A DNA stretch of 64,000 bases from Streptomyces decoyicus (GTDB taxonomy: Bacteria; Actinomycetota; Actinomycetes; Streptomycetales; Streptomycetaceae), in contig NZ_CP082301.1 of the NCBI RefSeq assembly GCF_019880305.1, forward strand, positions 1,364,001 through 1,428,000, in the 5' to 3' direction. The first letter of the stretch is position 1, and each line of letters opens with the position of its first letter. The notes below the pieces were generated by a model that made no database searches, was not told the origin of the DNA, and was given only the letters and a program-made list of their open reading frames with translations. Below, in pieces: positions 56,338 through 64,000 of this stretch. The position numbers and the translations under genes are program-made.

Positions 56338-56930
56338 CGTGCGCCTTCCGTTTCGGTGTGCTCGGTGGTGCTGGTGTGGTGCTCGGTGGTGCTGAGTTCG
56401 TTGAGGGCCTCGACCCAGGCCGGGTGCTCGTCCGCACGGTCGGAGCGGAAGCCGGAGTCGATCTGCCGGCCGCCGTGCTCCCAGGTGACGATCAGCAGGC
56501 CGCCCTCGGTCAGGACCTTGCCGGCGATGCCCTTGTCGAGGCGGGCTCCGCGCAGTGCGGCGGCCGGCACGAAGAAGTCCGCCGCGCCCGGCCGTACGAC
56601 GTCCAGCCCCTGGTCGGTGAGGGTCAGCTCGGCGCGGCTGCGGGTCCCCAGACCGCGCGCCACGATCCGGTCGAGCCACTGCCCGGCGGTGGTGGAACCG
56701 TGGTAGCGGCCTGCCAGCGTCAGCAGCGGGGTGCCGGGGTTCTCCGGGGTGGACGGCAGCTCGGGCAGATCGCCCTGGAGCGTGCCGCGCCACTTCCAGC
56801 CCTGGCGCATCAGCCAGTAGACGAAGACGACGAAGACCAGCAGGCCGACGACCCAGCCGATCCGTGCGGCCCAGTCGGTGACCGGCGCGGACTTCTGCGC
56901 TTCGGCCAAGTGGATCAGTGGAGGAGTCAC
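56334..56930 (-). CDS. Conserved membrane-anchored protein in the pyrimidine operon
   Basis: A 198-residue protein with one hydrophobic segment near residues 23-43 ([23 protein letters not shown]), then a soluble part with the pattern of a PH-like beta barrel ([55 protein letters not shown]). The GTG start overlaps the pyrC stop by 4 bp, and its stop overlaps carA. The same small membrane gene is normally found between pyrC and carA in Streptomyces. No biochemical role in pyrimidine synthesis is known to me; it may tether the complex or be a passenger. Confidence 0.72.
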   Translation of the reverse strand: MTPPLIHLAEAQKSAPVTDWAARIGWVVGLLVFVVFVYWLMRQGWKWRGTLQGDLPELPSTPENPGTPLLTLAGRYHGSTTAGQWLDRIVARGLGTRSRAELTLTDQGLDVVRPGAADFFVPAAALRGARLDKGIAGKVLTEGGLLIVTWEHGGRQIDSGFRSDRADEHPAWVEALNELSTTEHHTSTTEHTETEGAR

Positions 56931-58213
56931 GCCAGCTTCCCGTCGACGACCGTTGCCCGGCCCCGCAGGAAGGTGTGGGTGACGCGACCCGGCAGCTCAC
57001 GGCCCTCGTAGGGGGTGTTGCGGCTGCGGGAGGCGAAGCCCGCGGGGTCCACCTCTCCACGGTAAGCGGAATCGAGCAGTGTGAGGTTGGCGGGCTCACC
57101 AGCCGAGACGGGGCGGCCGTGGCCCTCCAGGCGGCCGATGTGCGCCGGGCGGAAGGACATCCGGTCGGCGACGCCGGCCCAGTCCAGCAGCCCGCTGTCG
57201 ACCATCGTGTGCTGGACGACGGACAGCGCGGTCTCCAGACCGACCATGCCCATGGCCGCCGCGCCCCACTCGCAGTCCTTGTCCTCGTGCGGGTGCGGGG
57301 CGTGGTCGGTGGCGACGCAGTCGATGGTGCCGTCGGCGAGCGCCTCGCGCAGCGCCAGGACGTCGGCCTCGGTGCGCAGCGGCGGATTCACCTTGTAGAC
57401 CGGGTTGTAGCTGCGGACGAGCTCGTCGGTGAGCAGCAGGTGGTGCGGGGTGACCTCGGCGGTGACGTTCCAGCCCTTGGACTTGGCCCAGCGGACGATC
57501 TCGACCGAGCCGGCCGTCGACAGGTGGCAGATGTGGACGCGGGAGCCGACGTGCGCGGCCAGCAGCACATCGCGGGCGATGATCGACTCCTCGGCGACCG
57601 CGGGCCAGCCGCCGAGGCCCAGCTCGGCCGAGACGATGCCCTCGTTCATCTGGGCGCCCTCGGTGAGCCGGGGCTCCTGGGCGTGCTGGGCGACGACACC
57701 GTCGAAGGCCTTCACGTACTCCAGGGCGCGCCGCATGATCACGGCGTCGTCCACGCACTTGCCGTCGTCGGAGAAGACCCGGACGCCGGCCGCGGAGTCG
57801 TGCATCGCGCCGAGCTCGGCGAGCTTCTTGCCCTCCAGGCCGACGGTGACCGCACCGACGGGCTGGACGTCGCAGTAGCCGGACTCCTTGCCCAGCCGCC
57901 AGACCTGCTCGACGACGCCCGCGGTGTCCGCGACGGGGAAGGTGTTGGCCATGGCGTGGACGGCGGTGAAGCCGCCGACGGCAGCCGCCTTCGTGCCGGT
58001 CAGCACGGTCTCGGAGTCCTCGCGGCCCGGCTCGCGCAGGTGGGTGTGGAGATCGACCAGGCCCGGCAGCAGGATCTTGCCGTCCGCCTCGATGACCTGC
58101 GCGCCCTCGGCGCTCAGTCCGGTCCCGACCTCCGCGACGGTCTCACCGTCGATCAGCACGTCCTGCGGCTCGCCACCGAGGACCTTCGCCCCGCGAATAA
58201 GGATCTTGCTCAT
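56927..58213 (-). CDS. pyrC: Dihydroorotase
   Basis: Cyclises carbamoyl aspartate to dihydroorotate. 428 residues, class I metal-dependent hydrolase. Zinc ligands in [13 protein letters not shown] and a carboxylated-Lys/His network: [20 protein letters not shown], and Asp in [13 protein letters not shown]. It starts at ATG 58213 ([14 protein letters not shown]). It lies 2 bp after pyrB and overlaps the next small membrane gene by 4 bp. Confidence 0.97.
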   Translation of the reverse strand: MSKILIRGAKVLGGEPQDVLIDGETVAEVGTGLSAEGAQVIEADGKILLPGLVDLHTHLREPGREDSETVLTGTKAAAVGGFTAVHAMANTFPVADTAGVVEQVWRLGKESGYCDVQPVGAVTVGLEGKKLAELGAMHDSAAGVRVFSDDGKCVDDAVIMRRALEYVKAFDGVVAQHAQEPRLTEGAQMNEGIVSAELGLGGWPAVAEESIIARDVLLAAHVGSRVHICHLSTAGSVEIVRWAKSKGWNVTAEVTPHHLLLTDELVRSYNPVYKVNPPLRTEADVLALREALADGTIDCVATDHAPHPHEDKDCEWGAAAMGMVGLETALSVVQHTMVDSGLLDWAGVADRMSFRPAHIGRLEGHGRPVSAGEPANLTLLDSAYRGEVDPAGFASRSRNTPYEGRELPGRVTHTFLRGRATVVDGKLA

Positions 58214-58215
58214 GG

Positions 58216-59211
58216 TTACTTGCTCTCCTCGGTGCGCATGCTGGTGCCGTTGCCGGCGGGGAGGGCGGGCTCGTTGCCGCCCAGAAGCAGATAGAGAACG
58301 GCCATCCGGATGCTGACGCCGTTGGTGACCTGTTCGACGGCGGTGCAGCGGGGCGAGTCGGCGACCTGGGCGGTGATCTCCATGCCGCGGTTCATCGGCC
58401 CGGGGTGCATCACGATCGCGTGCTCGGGCATACGGGCCATCCGGTCGCCGTCGAGACCGTAGCGCCGCGCGTACTCCCGCTCCGTCGGGAAGAACGCCGC
58501 GTTCATCCGCTCGCGCTGGACGCGGAGCATCATCACCGCGTCGGACTTGGCGACCACGGCGTCCAGGTCGTACGAGACCTCGCAGGGCCACTGCTCCACG
58601 CCGATCGGCACCAGCGTCGGCGGTGCGACCAGGGTGACCTCGGCGCCGAGGGTGGTCAGCAGATGGACGTTGGAGCGGGCGACCCGGCTGTGCAGGATGT
58701 CGCCGACGATGGTGATGCGGCGGCCGGAGAGGTCCTGGCCCACGCCCGCGTCGACGCCGACCAGGCGGCGGCGCATCGTGAAGGCGTCGAGCAGTGCCTG
58801 GGTGGGGTGTTCGTGGGTGCCGTCACCGGCGTTGACCACGGAGCCGCCGATCCAGCCGGAGGTCGCCAGGCGGTGCGGGGCGCCGGAGTCGTGGTGCCGG
58901 ATGACGACGGCGTCCGCGCCCATCGCCTCCAGGGTGAGGGCGGTGTCCTTGAGCGACTCGCCCTTGGAGACCGACGAGCCCTTGGCGGAGAAGTTGATGA
59001 CGTCGGCGGAGAGGCGCTTCGCCGCGGCTTCGAACGAGATACGGGTGCGGGTCGAGTCCTCGAAGAAGAGGTTGACGACGGTGCGTCCGCGCAGGGTGGG
59101 GAGCTTCTTGATCGGCCGGTCGGCGACCCGGGCCATCTCCTCGGCGGTGTCGAGGATCAGAACGGCGTCGTCGCGCGTGAGGTCGGCGGCCGAGATGAGG
59201 TGACGCTTCAT
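58216..59211 (-). CDS. pyrB: Aspartate carbamoyltransferase, catalytic subunit
   Basis: Joins carbamoyl phosphate to aspartate, the committed step of pyrimidine synthesis. 331 residues. The carbamoyl-phosphate site is [19 protein letters not shown] (STRTR); the aspartate part includes [16 protein letters not shown] and [11 protein letters not shown]. The start is ATG 59211 with GGAGAA before it. No pyrI regulatory gene is present, as expected for actinobacteria. It lies 93 bp after pyrR. Confidence 0.97.
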   Translation of the reverse strand: MKRHLISAADLTRDDAVLILDTAEEMARVADRPIKKLPTLRGRTVVNLFFEDSTRTRISFEAAAKRLSADVINFSAKGSSVSKGESLKDTALTLEAMGADAVVIRHHDSGAPHRLATSGWIGGSVVNAGDGTHEHPTQALLDAFTMRRRLVGVDAGVGQDLSGRRITIVGDILHSRVARSNVHLLTTLGAEVTLVAPPTLVPIGVEQWPCEVSYDLDAVVAKSDAVMMLRVQRERMNAAFFPTEREYARRYGLDGDRMARMPEHAIVMHPGPMNRGMEITAQVADSPRCTAVEQVTNGVSIRMAVLYLLLGGNEPALPAGNGTSMRTEESK

Positions 59212-59304
59212 CCGGTTTTCTCCGTGAGTGAAGGAGGTGTACGGGAATGTCCGTCGAGCAGGCATGCCTACGGGCCCGGGGTCGCCGGGTCCCTGCGCGA
59301 TGCG

Positions 59305-59950
<646 letters not shown>

Positions 59951-60026
59951 TACGCAGCCCAGGCTACCAGGAGCCCCCTCAGGAGCCGTCCGCACCCCTG
60001 ACGGGTGAGGGTCTGCCCCGTTCCGC

Positions 60027-60056
60027 TTGACGAAGTCAGATTACGCTGCGTAACCT
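60027..60056 (+). promoter_or_regulatory. bldD promoter, -35 TTGACG and -10 TAACCT
   Basis: TTGACG (60027-60032) and TAACCT (60051-60056) are 18 bp apart, a standard housekeeping-sigma arrangement, 60 bp upstream of the bldD ATG. The palindrome at 60050-60069 covers its -10 and start region. Confidence 0.65.
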
Positions 60057-60069
60057 CACAGTGAGTTAC
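60050..60069 (+). promoter_or_regulatory. Candidate BldD self-binding palindrome
   Basis: CTCAC-A-GTGAG is a perfect palindrome extended by GTAA on the left and TTAC on the right (one unpaired C). It overlaps the bldD -10 box. BldD is known to repress its own promoter through AGTGA/TCAC-type sites, so this fits. Confidence 0.65.
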
Positions 60070-60116
60070 CAGCCCGCGGCGGAGCCGCATGTCGATACAG
60101 CCGTCTGGGGAGTTTT

Positions 60117-60617
60117 ATGTCCAGCGAATACGCCAAACAGCTCGGGGCCAAGCTCCGCGCCATCCGCACCCAGCAGGGCCTCTCTCTCCACGGCGTCGAG
60201 GAGAAGTCCCAGGGCCGCTGGAAGGCCGTGGTGGTGGGTTCGTACGAGCGCGGCGACCGTGCCGTGACCGTGCAGCGCCTTGCCGAGCTGGCGGACTTCT
60301 ACGGCGTCCCGGTGCAGGAACTGCTGCCGGGCACGACACCGGGCGGAGCGGCCGAGCCGCCGCCGAAGCTGGTGCTCGACCTGGAGCGCCTCGCCCATGT
60401 CCCGCAGGAGAAGGCCGGCCCGCTCCAGCGCTACGCCGCCACCATCCAGAGCCAGCGCGGTGACTACAACGGCAAGGTCCTCTCGATCCGCCAGGACGAC
60501 CTGCGCACCCTCGCGGTCATCTACGATCAGTCGCCCTCGGTGCTGACCGAGCAGCTGATCAGCTGGGGCGTGCTCGACGCCGAAGCACGCCGCGCCGTCC
60601 AGCACGACGAGCTCTGA
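60117..60617 (+). CDS. bldD: Master developmental regulator BldD
   Basis: A 166-residue repressor that keeps sporulation genes off during vegetative growth and is activated as a dimer by tetrameric c-di-GMP. The N-terminal HTH (LGAKLRAIRTQQGLSLHGVEEKSQGRWKAVVVGSYERGDRAVTVQRLAELADFYG) is of the Xre type. In the C-terminal domain the two c-di-GMP contacts are visible: RGD in SQRGDYNG and RQDD in VLSIRQDDLR. GGGAG precedes the ATG. It is the only plus-strand gene in the block from 43 to 64 kb and has its own promoter and palindrome. Confidence 0.97.
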   Translation: MSSEYAKQLGAKLRAIRTQQGLSLHGVEEKSQGRWKAVVVGSYERGDRAVTVQRLAELADFYGVPVQELLPGTTPGGAAEPPPKLVLDLERLAHVPQEKAGPLQRYAATIQSQRGDYNGKVLSIRQDDLRTLAVIYDQSPSVLTEQLISWGVLDAEARRAVQHDEL

Positions 60618-60641
60618 ACCACCGCACCACCTGCAGAAACG

Positions 60642-60669
60642 TACCGCCGCTCCGGCCTTCCGGGCGGCG
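60642..60669 (+). terminator. Hairpin after bldD
   Basis: CCGCCGCTC and GGGCGGCGG pair with one mismatch around a 10-base loop, followed by TTTCTG. It lies 25 bp after the bldD stop. Confidence 0.6.
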
Positions 60670-60758
60670 GTTTCTGCGTACCGGCGCATTGACGGCGCAC
60701 ACCGACGGCGCACAATGCGCCAGGAGAGCCCCCCTGTGGCCTTCTCCGGGCATGCGAA

Positions 60759-60790
60759 GGGCCCGGAGCATCACCCATCGCTCCGGGCCC
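60759..60790 (-). terminator. Terminator after nusB
   Basis: GGGCCCGGAGC and GCTCCGGGCCC are perfect 11-bp arms with a 10-base loop, 26 bp after the nusB stop on the minus strand. With the bldD hairpin it makes a double barrier between convergent genes. Confidence 0.72.
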
Positions 60791-60815
60791 GTTCACACGC
60801 TCTGCCGACCGCCTA

Positions 60816-61247
60816 CTACGCCTCGCGCCGCAGGCTCGGCTTCAGCTCCTTGAGCCGGCCGAGGAGGCCGTTGACGAAGGCCGGGGAATCGTCCGTGGAG
60901 AACTCCCTGGCGAGCTGCACTGCTTCGTCGAGCGCCACCGCGTCCGGCGTGTCGTCCACCCAGAGCAGTTCATAGGCGCCGAGCCGCAGAATGCTGCGGT
61001 CGGCTGCCGGCATCCGGTCGAGGTCCCAGTCGACCGCGTAGGTGGAGATCAGCTCGTCGATGCGGGCCACATGGTCCGCGTACCCCTCGACCAACTGCAG
61101 GGTGTATTCGTTCACCGGCGGCTGCCGTGGGTCGGTCCGGGCGTGCCGCATCCAGTCCGCGAGCACGGACTGCACATCGGCACCGCGCTGGTCGGCCTCG
61201 AAGAGAATCTGGAAGGCGCGCTTACGGGCCTTGGTACGGGCAGCCAC
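60816..61247 (-). CDS. nusB: Transcription antitermination protein NusB
   Basis: A 143-residue all-helical protein that, with NusE, binds boxA RNA and promotes antitermination of rRNA operons. Conserved: ARTKARKRAFQILFEADQRG at the N-terminus, VDWDLDRMPAADRSILRLGAYELLW and the C-terminal FSTDDSPAFVNGLLGRL. It follows efp with 2 bp between stop and start, so the two are one operon. Confidence 0.96.
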   Translation of the reverse strand: MAARTKARKRAFQILFEADQRGADVQSVLADWMRHARTDPRQPPVNEYTLQLVEGYADHVARIDELISTYAVDWDLDRMPAADRSILRLGAYELLWVDDTPDAVALDEAVQLAREFSTDDSPAFVNGLLGRLKELKPSLRREA

Positions 61248-61249
61248 GG

Positions 61250-61816
61250 TTAGCTGTTCACCCGGCCGAGGTAGTCGCCCGTGCGAGTGTCGACCTTGAT
61301 CTTCTCGCCCTCGGTGATGAAGAGCGGCACCTGGATCTCGTAGCCGGTCTCCAGCGTGGCGGGCTTGGAGCCACCGGTGGAGCGGTCGCCCTGCACGCCG
61401 GGCTCGGTGTGCTGGATGACGAGCTCGACGGCGGCCGGCAGCTCGACGTAGAGCACCTCGCCCTCGTGCTGCGCCACGACGGCCTCGAAGCCCTCGAGGA
61501 GGAAGTTCGCGGCGTCACCGACGGCCTTGCGGTCGACCATCAGCTGGTCGTAGGTGTCCATGTCCATGAAGACGAAGTACTCGCCGTCCATGTACGAGAA
61601 CTGCATCCCACGCTTGTCGACAGTGGCCGTCTCGACCTTCACGCCGGCGTTGAAGGTCTTGTCCACCACCTTGCCGGAGAGCACATTCTTCAGCTTGGTG
61701 CGGACGAAGGCCGGGCCCTTACCGGGCTTGACGTGCTGGAACTCGACGACGGACCAGAGCTGGCCCCCTTCGAGCTTGAGCACCAGGCCGTTCTTGAGGT
61801 CGTTCGTGGAAGCCAC
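61250..61816 (-). CDS. efp: Translation elongation factor P
   Basis: Relieves ribosome stalling at polyproline. 188 residues, three beta-barrel domains. The tip of domain I is [18 protein letters not shown]; the Lys in PGKG is the contact residue and in this PGKGPA class is not known to need modification. C-terminal signature [24 protein letters not shown]. Immediately upstream of nusB and downstream of the Xaa-Pro-peptidase-like gene, with a 66-bp gap. Confidence 0.97.
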   Translation of the reverse strand: MASTNDLKNGLVLKLEGGQLWSVVEFQHVKPGKGPAFVRTKLKNVLSGKVVDKTFNAGVKVETATVDKRGMQFSYMDGEYFVFMDMDTYDQLMVDRKAVGDAANFLLEGFEAVVAQHEGEVLYVELPAAVELVIQHTEPGVQGDRSTGGSKPATLETGYEIQVPLFITEGEKIKVDTRTGDYLGRVNS

Positions 61817-61882
61817 GGTTGCGGAATCTCCTGGACTGCAGGTGGTGGGTACCTCGAAGCCGTACGCCGCAAGCCGTGGGGC

Positions 61883-62989
61883 TCACAGCGCGAGCAGCTC
61901 CTTGGTCGTGATCGTGAGTAGCTCGGGTCCGCCGTCCGCCTCGGGGCGGACGACGAGGGTGTCGTCGATCCGGACACCCCCACGGCCCGGGATGTGAACC
62001 CCCGGCTCGACGGTGACCGGCACGCAAGCGTCCAGTTTACCCATGGCGGCAGGTGACAATTGAGGGTCCTCGTCGATTTCGAGTCCCACGCCGTGCCCGG
62101 TCCACGCCCCGAGCCGCTCACCGTACCCCGCAGCGTCCAGCACATGGCGGGTCACCCGGTCCACGTCGCGGCACTCCACACCCGGCGCCAGCGCCTCGCG
62201 ACCGGCCCGCTGGGCTGCGAAAACGAGGTCGTACAGCTCGATCTGCCAGTCCGAGGGTGTGGTGCCGATGACGAAGGTCCGGCCGATCTCACAGCGGTAG
62301 CCGCGGTAATTGGCGCCGAGGCAGACACTGAGGAAGTCGCCCTCCTCGACCCGCCGGTCGGTGGGCAGGTGTCCGGAGCGGCCGGCGTTCGGGCCGGTCG
62401 CGACGGACGTGGGGAAGGCCGGGCCGTCCGCGCCGTGGTCGACCAGCCGGCGCTCCAGTTCCAGCGCGAGATGCCGCTCGGTGCGGCCGACCAGGATCGA
62501 TTCGAGGAGCTCCCCCAGGGCCTGGTCGGCGATCTCGGCGGCGATCCGCAGACAGGCGATCTCCTCGTCGTCCTTCACCAGCCGCTGCCCCTCGACCGCG
62601 CAGGCCAGGTCGGTCAGCCGCAGCCGGGGCGCGACCTGGGAGAGCGCACGGTGCCGGGTGACGGTGAGGTGGTGCTCCTCGACGGCCAGGGTGTCCGCAC
62701 CGGCCGTCGCGGCCAGATCGGCGCCGGCCACGACCGGGTCGCCGCCGCGGCTGGGCAGCACCGACACCCGGACGTCCTCGGCCGGCCGGCCCTCGGCGGG
62801 ATCACCGCTCAGCGGTCTGCCGCACAGCAGCACATCGTCGGCCGGACCGAGCAGCAGCGCGGCGCCGGGCGGTGCGCAGCCCGTGAGGTAGCGGACGTTC
62901 GCGGGGCGCGAGATCAGTGCGGCGGCACTTCCGGTTGCGGCGCAGCGGTCGCGCAGCCGCGTGCGTCGGGCCGCGTACAACTCGGACAT
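61883..62989 (-). CDS. Xaa-Pro peptidase-like protein (M24 fold) with altered metal ligands
   Basis: A 368-residue pita-bread (M24B) protein. N-terminal creatinase domain (about 1-125: LYAARRTRLRDRCAATGSAAALISRPANVRYLTG), then the catalytic fold. In active enzymes five ligands D-D-H-E-E hold two metals. Here the first Asp of the usual VDFGA stretch is Cys (SVCLGANYRGY), the second is Glu (CEIGRTF, normally DMTRTF), the His stays (TGHGVGLE), the Glu stays (VEPGVH) and the last Glu is Asp (RIDDT). The ATG is at 62989. It is likely co-transcribed with efp, and a proline link (EF-P and Xaa-Pro) is tempting but not shown. Confidence 0.8.
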   Translation of the reverse strand: MSELYAARRTRLRDRCAATGSAAALISRPANVRYLTGCAPPGAALLLGPADDVLLCGRPLSGDPAEGRPAEDVRVSVLPSRGGDPVVAGADLAATAGADTLAVEEHHLTVTRHRALSQVAPRLRLTDLACAVEGQRLVKDDEEIACLRIAAEIADQALGELLESILVGRTERHLALELERRLVDHGADGPAFPTSVATGPNAGRSGHLPTDRRVEEGDFLSVCLGANYRGYRCEIGRTFVIGTTPSDWQIELYDLVFAAQRAGREALAPGVECRDVDRVTRHVLDAAGYGERLGAWTGHGVGLEIDEDPQLSPAAMGKLDACVPVTVEPGVHIPGRGGVRIDDTLVVRPEADGGPELLTITTKELLAL

Positions 62990-63065
62990 ATCACGAGCGT
63001 ACGGCTGCTCCCCCGAGGCGGCCGGTCGAGCAGGGCCGCCCGGGGGACCGGGCCGGTGCCGCCCG

Positions 63066-63923
63066 CTACCAACTCGGCGGGCTGGCGATGCTGCGGGCGA
63101 CGACGTCGTCCAGCACCCGCACCGTCGTGGCGACATCGTGCTGGGAGTTGTCGATGATCGGCAGGCCCGAGCCGTACCAGCCGGCCATCCGCCCGTGGAT
63201 CCTGGCCACCTCTTCGTCGGACAGCCGGCGGTTGCCGCTGCGCCGGGCGTTGCGCTCCAGGACGATCTCCAGGCCGGGCAGCAGCACGATCGGCAGCAGA
63301 CCGGGGCCCACATGGCGCTTCCAGCCGCCGAGGCCGACGACCGGGCGGTCGGGGAAGACGGCGTCGTCGAGGATGCAGGAGATGCCGTTGGCGAGGAAGT
63401 TGCGGGCCGCGAAGCCGCAGGTGCGGCGGGCGAGACGGTACTGGGCCTCGGAGTGGTCGTTCCAGCCCGCCTGGGGGTCGGCGAAACCGGACCGGACCCA
63501 TTCGCGGACGTCGTCGAGGCTGATGTGCGCGGTCGGCACCCGCCGGGTGTCGGCCCAGTGGCGCGCCACGCTGGTCTTGCCGGCCCCGGCCGGGCCGATG
63601 AGCAGCACCGCGACGGCCGCCAGCGCGGCGTCCGGCGCGGCGGTGTCGGTGGGCGGGCTGGGCAGCGGCACCGGGGCGGCCGGGGGAAGCTGCACATGGC
63701 CGGTGATGTCCGTGCTGTGCGGGGTGGGCGGGGCCTGCTGGGGCGCGGGCCCGTGCCAGCCCTGACCGGGGGCGGGCTGCTGCGCGGGCGGAGGCGGGGC
63801 CGCGGGGGCCGGCGGCGAGGTGGGCGGGGTGTGCTGCCCCGGGTTGGGCGTCCAGTTCATGGCGGCACCGGGTGATGCCTGCCCGCGGGGCGGTGGCAGC
63901 GGAGCCCCCACTGCGTACTGCAT
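63066..63923 (-). CDS. P-loop NTPase with Pro-rich N-terminus
   Basis: A 285-residue protein. Residues about 1-95 are low-complexity, Pro/Ala/Gln-rich (PGAAMNWTPNPGQHTPPTSP and similar). From about 105 a zeta-toxin/chloramphenicol-phosphotransferase-like kinase fold follows: Walker A LLIGPAGAGKTSVARHWADTR, then ISLDDVREWVRSGFADP and a C-terminal DVATTVRVLDDVVARS. GGAG precedes the ATG. The role is unknown; no substrate motif is seen. It is the last complete gene of the window, 76 bp upstream of the Xaa-Pro-like gene. Confidence 0.75.
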   Translation of the reverse strand: MQYAVGAPLPPPRGQASPGAAMNWTPNPGQHTPPTSPPAPAAPPPPAQQPAPGQGWHGPAPQQAPPTPHSTDITGHVQLPPAAPVPLPSPPTDTAAPDAALAAVAVLLIGPAGAGKTSVARHWADTRRVPTAHISLDDVREWVRSGFADPQAGWNDHSEAQYRLARRTCGFAARNFLANGISCILDDAVFPDRPVVGLGGWKRHVGPGLLPIVLLPGLEIVLERNARRSGNRRLSDEEVARIHGRMAGWYGSGLPIIDNSQHDVATTVRVLDDVVARSIASPPSW

Positions 63924-64000
63924 CCGGTGGCTCTCCGTCTCGTGCGGTCGATGTGGTGCGGTGCTCCGCCGGCCGACGCCGGCCGGGGGTGCCCCCGGAC

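Overview
The window is a 64 kb stretch of chromosome from a high-GC actinomycete, almost certainly Streptomyces. The evidence is the strong G/C bias at third codon positions, frequent GTG starts with GGAGG-type ribosome binding sites, a bldD gene, a Streptomyces-type integration host factor, and a gene order (rib-his; rpe-rsmB-fmt-priA-metK-coaBC-rpoZ-gmk-IHF-pyr-bldD-nusB-efp) that is a known conserved core neighbourhood of that genus. No rRNA, tRNA or CRISPR array was found.

Layout. 1-1.2 kb: the 3' part of a DegT/StrS-type aminotransferase gene whose end is fused in frame to a decayed tyrosine-recombinase C-terminus, the scar of a lost integrated element. 1.2-9.8 kb: a secreted C39-type protein, a uridine-kinase-like NTPase, a TPR/AAA+ (CbxX/EccA-like) ATPase, a serine hydrolase and two overlapping CNNM/CorC-type membrane proteins. 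9.9-16.4 kb: a riboflavin operon headed by an FMN riboswitch (ribD-ribE-ribM-ribBA-ribH), followed in the same direction by hisE, hisG and a PH-like membrane protein. 16.5-24.4 kb: an NAD(P)-binding protein, a ROK repressor divergent from an MFS transporter with a clear operator between them, a thioesterase, an NCS2 pyrimidine/xanthine permease, a DUF5995 protein and an F420-type (LLM) oxidoreductase. 24.6-34.4 kb: an accessory metabolic block containing an L-lysine/L-arginine 2-monooxygenase homologue (DavB-like) with its partner amidase (DavA-like), MarR and LysR regulators, an MFS exporter, a SnoaL-like protein, and an amino-acid permease with an Lrp-type regulator. The amidase and permease upstream regions share a three-site TTGCGC array with nearly the same spacing, which suggests one regulon. 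34.7-38.5 kb: a GuaB1-type GMP reductase homologue, a barnase/barstar-type RNase and inhibitor pair, and a SorC-type regulator.

38.6-64 kb is core housekeeping, nearly all on the minus strand: rpe, rsmB, fmt, a PriA-like protein lacking ATPase motifs, metK, coaBC, rpoZ, gmk, integration host factor, the complete de novo pyrimidine operon (pyrR-pyrB-pyrC-orf-carA-carB-pyrD-pyrF) with a likely PyrR-responsive leader, then bldD on the plus strand with a recognisable promoter and palindromic self-regulatory site, nusB, efp, a Xaa-Pro-peptidase-like protein with altered metal ligands, and a P-loop protein.

Three tandem minisatellites (15-bp, 32-bp and 7-bp periods) each lie in a gap between convergent genes, and a palindromic repeat sits in frame inside ribE. 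I did not find a clearly new multi-gene system. The best leads are the shared Lrp-type array linking amino-acid uptake to oxidative amide catabolism, the aminotransferase-integrase scar, the minisatellite placement and the metal-site changes in the peptidase-like protein.
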